Source of the DNA: Bugula neritina
Taxonomy: Eukaryota > Bryozoa > Gymnolaemata > Cheilostomatida > Bugulidae
Reading direction: 5' to 3'
DNA length: 64,000 bases
Assembly: GCA_964035545.1 (NCBI GenBank)
Contig: OZ037768.1
Span: 1,101,501-1,165,500 of the forward strand
The position numbers and the translations under genes are program-made. Below the pieces are notes generated by a model, which worked only from the letters and a program-made list of their open reading frames with translations, ran no database searches and was not told the origin of the DNA. Positions 57,739 to 64,000 of the stretch are shown here, piece by piece (within the stretch, counting starts at the first letter, position 1; the number at the start of each line of letters is the position of its first letter).

Positions 57739-59783
57739 TACTGGAGATTAGAATCAGTCACCACTAACATCTACAAGTAACATCTACTATAACTATTAGT
57801 ATTAGCAATAGTAATGCTAATACAAACACTGAAATAGTAATACTAATAATAAAACTAGTAATAAAACTACATTCAAATTACCCTAAGTAATAAGTATTAC
57901 AGTTACTATCACCACTAATATTATTAGTATTGGATTTTCATTTCATTATTAATATTATTAATTATTATAATTATTATTTTAATAAAATTATAACAACATG
58001 ATGGTGAACATGAACAACAATTACAATAACTATAAAAATATAAAATAAAAATTAGGTGTAATTGAATGTAATATTATTTATATTGATACTCAGAATTAAC
58101 ATGCAGAATAAGGATATATTATTTAGAACATTCTAATCTTTTTTGTTATCTCAATCTGTTACTAACAAGATCCATTGCTTGCAAACGAAATAACTAGAAA
58201 CTGAAATCTCTCTTGAGAATGAGAAATGTTTAGTACCAATTAAAAATACAAGCTACTTGAATTTATTGCTGATTGGATAATGATCAACAAAGTTGTTATA
58301 TTATTGGCTGCTAAGTCTAGTATTTAAAGGGGTGAAGGTTAAGAAGCTGGCAAACCGCTTGAAACAGCACCAGGTCGTCGGTCATTGCATGCACTGGTTC
58401 AGAAGCTTCAGGTCAAGAGTTGGGTTTACACATCGAACCCAGCTCAGTGGGTTATAAATTGAAGCATGGAGCCCCTAACTCCAAACTCGAGAATCGTAAA
58501 CTATTGCACTCTGTCACCCCTAACTAGGAGCTGTTTATAAAGCAATTCGAGCTGATCAGGCTTGGAGGACTAGACTGTATTTTGTCAAATGCCTGAGATT
58601 TTTACACAAAAATGCCGCAAGCACTCAAGCTACAAGCATGAAGTACACGTGTTCTGTTTGCAAATTCAGATGTTTACTAAACCATGACTATCACTATGTA
58701 TAAAGAGTTCCACGTCAACATAATAAATTCATTCAACTGGTAGTCTTGTTATTTAAGGCCTGTTTCATTGTTTGTGCATCTGTTTGACATTGTTTTAATT
58801 CGATATTCATATTGATATTGTAATTTTAATTGACATTCAAAGACAAATTTAATGTTATTTTTAATGTTTATGATTTTATCTTCAAGATTATGTACGTTAT
58901 TTTCCTTAGATTTTAATTTTGTCTTAAACTTTAAGTATTAACGTGTTAAAACTTAAATGTTAAATACTAATAGTAATAGTAATACTAATAATAATAGGAT
59001 AGTGTCATTAGTGATTAGTGATATTCAAATTAGTTAGCCCACGGTTACTGTTAATGTTAGTGTGAGTATTACTACTAGTACTACTATTAGTATTACTATT
59101 AGTGTGCTAGTGTAAGTGTTATTGTAATTATTGATGTTAGAGTAAAAAATGATAATATTGAAGTGAAGAAATGATAATTAAATTCTTCACTTGACTAATC
59201 TAAATCTAAAAGTAAGACTAAAATCATCGAGTAAATAATAATATGCAATACTGTCTCACTCGTCTTTAGACCCAGTATTAATGTTATGTTTATGTTAATT
59301 ATTCACTAATAGTAATTATTGTTATTACAATGTGGATTATAAATACTTTTGAAAAATAATAAATATTTTTAATATATCAAATTTTCTTCTGCATACACAA
59401 TTTGAATATGATTATATAATTTAGTATAAGATTTTGCTTACTACTACCAGCTTGGAGCTTGTTTATACTTTGGAAAACTTGCCTGCAATAAATGAATAGT
59501 TTCGGTTTACGAGTATGATTATGCAATCTTTCACTAACTCAAATCTTTGATGATTTGTTTTTTATTTTGATTTGGGGGTTTATTATAATATAAGCCAAAT
59601 GTTTTTGTATTAATTCTATTTTCTGCGCTTGCAACCTTCTTACAAAAATGCTATGTATACATGAAGTGTTAATAACATCCAATAGACTCTTGATTTATGC
59701 CTGGTAATATCCTTCAACACATTCTTATTGTGTATAAATAATGTTGTGGCTGATCTGATTGTTATAATTTATTTTTTAGAAAG
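57739..59783. other. Intergenic region, divergent TMEM168 and CREC genes
   Basis: ACTAATA-type simple repeats at about 57780-57980 and 58975-59160. A GC-richer stretch at about 58340-58640 looks unlike its surroundings and might be a decayed interspersed repeat, but no termini were found. Confidence 0.6.
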
Positions 59784-61501
59784 ATGAAAGTTCTTCAGAT
59801 AGTGTTGCTGAGTGCAGTAGTAGTTGTTGGTGTGTTTAGTAAAGATGAAAGTGTGAAACATGGCACTCCAACAAAGAATGACCATTATAAAGATGGAAAA
59901 CATGAGGATGATTATGACCATGAGGCTGTTCTAGGATCAGAAGATGATGTCGAGGAATATTCGCATCTGTCTCCTGAGGAAGCTAAAGAACGTCTCAAAA
60001 AGCTTATAGTCAAATCTGATGTTAATGGTGATGGTCACATAGATATGGAAGAACTGGTTAAATGGATATTAAACTCATTTTCGTAAGTTGAGCCGTGAAA
60101 CAAATCTATAATCACTTATGCTATTAACATTCACATGTTTCTCTCACTTCTGTGAATCATAAAGTATTTCGTTTAGCTGTTCAAACTGTGTTTACTTTCT
60201 GCTATATGTATATTCAGCGCCACATGACAGTCCTTTCGAAGGTCACTCTGATAAACTACAGCTACTTAGTACTGTGCTGTCTGTTTGTTCCCAGACTATT
60301 TATTGTAAATGCATATGGTTTATCAGTTCCCTGAATTTGGAGGACACTAAAGATAGATTGGAGGTTGATGATAAGAATGCAGATGGATTCGTTACCTGGG
60401 AAGAGTTTACTGAGTCTACTTACGGTATGTCGGAAGAAGAGCTCGCCGAGCTCCAGGAAACGGGCGGCGAATCTGAAAACGCTCAAAAGAAAATGGCCAA
60501 GGTAATGGCCTCTCACTTAGATGATATTTGTGTTTTCAAGTTTTAATTTTTTTTGCAAAATGAGTTTTAGCTTAAAACCAAGACACGGCGGATCACATTC
60601 GGATAATGACTTGCTGCTAGAGTTAGGACATCTGGCGCCATTGGAGGTAGAAAGTATTGTGATGCTGTATTCATTGTAGTCACTAAAATTTGACAAGAAG
60701 AAATTCCAGGCAGCAGATGAGAATGGTGATGGAAAGTTGAGTTTAGAGGAGGCCGTAGCTTTTCTACACCCGTATGACTATTCCAGGATGTCAGATGTAG
60801 AGACTGACCGGGTGTTGGATGAGTTTGACACAAATGGTGACGGGAAGATAGATGTGAAAGAATATCTCTCAAATGCAGCATTCGCCGACAGTAAGCTTCT
60901 AGAAATCTCTCAGCTGTAAAATTGCTTCAATATATTTGTTCTTCACATATTCTGGATGTACTTGGAGCATCAACAAAATAGTATATCAAGGAAATAAATT
61001 CCATTATGTAGGGAGCCATGTTAACATGTATGTGGTTAAATACCCTTTTACTTTGAGACAATTTTGGGGATTTTCATATCATGAAGCATAGTTTTAGTCT
61101 ACTAGAAACTACATTAAATGTTATGCTAAGTTACAAGCTTTCAAACAAATATTAATAAGTGTATTGAATGTTGAGCACCAGCCATCAAATAATGTAGTTT
61201 TATAAACCTCAGTTCTCAATGCTGCATATATTCTCTGGTAGGAGATGAAGAAGATAAGATTGCGGAGAAGGAAAACTTTCTATACTTTGACGAAGACAAA
61301 GACGAAACGCTAAACAAAGCAGAAATATTGAAGTGGGTTTCCCCCGAGCTTGAGAAGGTGGCAGACGAAGAGGCTCAGCATTTGATGAGTGAAACAGACA
61401 AAAATAAAGATGGTCAGTTATCTGCACAGGAAATACTCGATGAGCATGAATTGTGGGTAGGAAGCGAGGCTACTGGCTACGGTGACCACGACGAGTTATA
61501 A
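59784..61501 (+). CDS. Calumenin/reticulocalbin-like (CREC) EF-hand protein, 314 aa
   Basis: Exons: 59784-60082, 60327-60501, 60680-60890 and 61242-61501 (945 nt). A signal peptide (MKVLQIVLLSAVVVVGVFS) is followed by an acidic stretch and six EF-hand loops: DVNGDGHIDMEE, DDKNADGFVTWEE, DENGDGKLSLEE, DTNGDGKIDVKE, DEDKDETLNKAE and DKNKDGQLSAQE. Loop five lacks the central Gly and is probably weak. The protein ends GSEATGYGDHDEL, and HDEL is an ER-retrieval signal. Length and loop number are typical of CREC proteins, low-affinity Ca2+ binders and chaperones of the secretory pathway. HDEL favours a reticulocalbin, while the overall length and LWVGSEAT tail resemble calumenin, so I do not choose between them. 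Confidence 0.93.
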
Positions 61502-61682
61502 CCAAACTACGCAGAATCTCTCCTAGTCAGATTTTCCACTCAATTATTTAAGGTTTTGTTACGAGTCTGAAATGAAAGTCACACGCAACACGAGTATGTT
61601 GAGTTCTGAATTAAAATCTGACTTGCACACGCCATTTTTTATTTTGTATATATATTTGATATTTATATAATATTAGTTCTAA

Positions 61683-61688
61683 AATAAA
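61683..61688 (+). terminator. Candidate AATAAA poly(A) signal for the CREC gene
   Basis: AATAAA 182 bp after the stop. On the opposite strand a hexamer at 61638-61643 could serve the convergent gene, so the two 3' ends may overlap. Confidence 0.45.
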
Positions 61689-61766
61689 ACTAGATATTTA
61701 TGAATTTAATACATGTATTCACATCTTCCAGCCTTAGTGACATAAAACATATATAATAACAAGTAA

Positions 61767-64000
61767 TTAATCGTTAGCCTTCTTTCTCAAGTTTCTATTC
61801 TTGACATTAGCGGTTTCATAATAATGAACGCCGGTCTTCTTACTCCTTCCCGCCCTCTCTAGTGCTCGTCTCTGTAATCACACACAAAGTCATAAATCTC
61901 AACGCGACATCTCCGCACATCCACGTAGACTCACTTCCACCACTCATACACGTACACGCATACATTTGCCAACACATCACCCTCAACGTACCCAGGGATT
62001 AGCAAAGTAATTAATTATCTTGATGTTTGCACAGCTAAGTACCATAACGTGGCAATACATCATTAGATTAAATGGTTTTGTATATCAGCATATTTACCTG
62101 CTTTGCAGTTAACTTCGGCTGTTTTGCTACCACTTCATCATCTGCAACAGATTTTGAACTTTTCGGGCTCTTTTGCTTAGGAGTTGCTAAAACACAGAAG
62201 CAAACCACACCTTCATATGTGCCTAACATTCCCACAGAGCAGTATAATATATTGCTACACAGTTGAAACTGGGTTGTTTTTAGTCTACAACAGGCTTTAA
62301 AGGGACCTGTACTTCACACTGTTTAGATTTTAATACTCCTAGATTCAGTGTTATTCTTTCAATAACACTTTCATGCATTGCAATTACCCAACCCCCACCC
62401 TCGTACAAACATTTTTTCTAATACATTACTGTTAATATGCAGATGGGGAGGAAAACTTAATTATAATACCTTTTTTTGTTTTGTCTTCCACAATAAATAC
62501 TCCACTTGATGTCTTTAATTTGCTAGTTGACCCAATGACCTTGGAAATAGGTCGCTTATTAGACTTTGATTCTTTGCGATGACCCCGAAGAGATACATCA
62601 TCTTTCTGTGTGTCAACACTGGTTTCCATGGTAACAATTTCTTCATCTCCAGAGTCAGCATCAGAAAACCCAGGGTCATCGGCTAAACCCTCTTCATCTA
62701 GTTCCTGAATATCTTCACCTTCAAAATCTGGCTCCACCTAAAAGTCATGACTCATTACATAACACAGATAATTACATCAAAAGTACAGGAAACTTTGTCT
62801 TATTGCATCGTAACTTTCCCACTCAACATGTAAATTGTCACGTACTGTGAATTAGCTTAAAATTTGCAGTTAACACACTCAGCAAGTGACTGCTACGAAA
62901 AGCGATTTTACGTTTCCATGGTATTAATCGTAAACAAACACATGATATGCAAACACCACCAATCAAATTGAGAACAAAAGTTGGCTTGCATCATCTATTA
63001 TAACAATAAATAGACTCGTAGTTTTACCTGCAGTTTCCTGTAGTCTTGTTTTATTTCTACTTGTAATTGTGTGTTGTTGATTGGGTTGACTGTAGTGGCT
63101 GTAGTCTCTGTAGTATTCATTGTGGTTGTTGCATCTGTAGTAACTGTATTGTCTGTAGCAACTGTTGCATCTGTAGTAGCATCAGGCACATTAGTGGTAG
63201 TAGCTTGCGTATTAGTCTTGGAAGGCTACAAAAGGAATAGCACACATTGATATGACATACTAAGTATATAATATATAATATACACTCACTTAGAGTTGTC
63301 TTCTCTCTCATATATACATATATTATTGTTGCAGTGGCTTTTTGGCAGTTTTCCAAAAATCATTGTGTAACGAAAGCTATTTGTGAAAGCTTTCGTGATA
63401 GCTATTAACTGACAGTTTTTGGTAGATGAGTCAGTGTGGCTCAGTTTTCCTCCTGCTAAAGATGCAGGCAATCTATACTTAATTGTCAAAATAATTGTAA
63501 GTATCAAGTATTATATTATCTTTTGTTTTGAACTTCATTAACTAAATGTTTTGTCAGCTATGTAATTAATGTTGAGTTAACAATATGTTTGTAATTTTCA
63601 TGGTTATAGGTTACAGTAAAGTACAAGTACAAGTAAAGTACCAGTACAAGTAAAGTAAAGTATGAGTATGAGTCTAAGTATGAATGAAGTCTAACATAGA
63701 TAATATACTGTTGGCAATAAACAAAAATAGAGTTGTGGCCTGCATCTGTGTCCTCCATTCATTCACCCTTCATTAAGTGAATCATAATACACGGGTATCC
63801 GTGCCAAACAGCACCCGTGCTGACGCAGCAACAATTATCAGCTGATACAGTAACCACTATCGGCTGTCACAATTATATCATACACTGTGTGTTCACCGAG
63901 AATTGTCCTCTCTCTTATACATTATATTAGACACTGAGAGTTGTCTACTCTGTATTACACTCACCGGGAGTTCCGTGGAGCCGGGTGGTCTCACAAAGTA
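61767..64000 (-). CDS. Unidentified Lys-rich, probably nuclear protein, 3' part (5' end off the right edge)
   Basis: Minus-strand exons: 64000-63965 (partial, FVRPPGSTELP), 63225-63028, 62737-62470, 62186-62098 and 61871-61767. Phases agree (0, 0, 1, 0). Exon 63225-63028 is Thr-rich (TTDATTTMNTTETTATTV). The next exon is acidic (EPDFEGEDIQELDEEG), then basic with SGVFIVEDKTKK. The C-terminus is KLTAKQRRALERAGRSKK, then TGVHYYETANVKNRN, ending KKAND. Acidic tracts, Lys-rich stretches and the basic C-terminus suggest a nuclear or nucleolar protein (inference). I do not recognise the family. Confidence 0.7.

Overview
This is a stretch of invertebrate animal nuclear DNA. It is AT-rich, has GT-AG introns, and its genes are split into many short exons. 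It carries metazoan gene families (PARP14-type ADP-ribosyltransferase, TSNAXIP1, TMEM168, C16orf89/DUF4735, a CREC-family EF-hand protein), tRNA-derived SINE and cut-and-paste transposon copies, and an extreme load of minisatellites. I cannot place the phylum; an early-branching or lophotrochozoan marine animal would fit. All exon models below were built by eye from splice consensus plus reading phase. Each assembled CDS keeps one frame.

Layout. 1-5470 (minus): 5' part of a PARP14-like gene running off the left edge. 5471-8137: intergenic, with one SINE. 8138-38186 (plus): a complete PARP14-like gene, 46 coding exons, 9603 nt, 3200 aa, divergent from and paralogous to the first. It has many RRM/KH-like modules, a low-complexity linker, three macrodomains, a KH-like segment, WWE and a mono-ART-type catalytic domain. 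39344-45076 (plus): TSNAXIP1-like, 14 exons, 679 aa. 46688-50558 (minus): C16orf89-like secreted protein, 8 exons, 347 aa. 52183-57738 (minus): TMEM168-like, 9 exons, 680 aa. 59784-61501 (plus): calumenin/reticulocalbin-like, 4 exons, 314 aa, ending HDEL. 61767-64000 (minus): 3' part of a lysine-rich gene I cannot name.

The main unusual signal is that many minisatellites are attached to exon-intron junctions, and their repeat unit contains the real 5' or 3' splice site. The authentic site therefore heads or ends an array of near-identical splice sites. This recurs in both PARP genes, C16orf89 and TMEM168. In TMEM168 an array also supplies the last codons and the stop. Other points are a divergent PARP14 pair with internal module duplication, a likely GC-AG intron, an 80-bp exact inverted copy flanking two exons, a hAT-like element with a perfect 8-bp target duplication, and a TMEM168 C-terminal region resembling a catalytically dead caspase fold.

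The two PARP genes are probably one functional locus for ADP-ribosylation signalling or defence. The remaining genes are unrelated neighbours (cilium, secretory pathway, membrane, ER calcium binding, probably nucleus).
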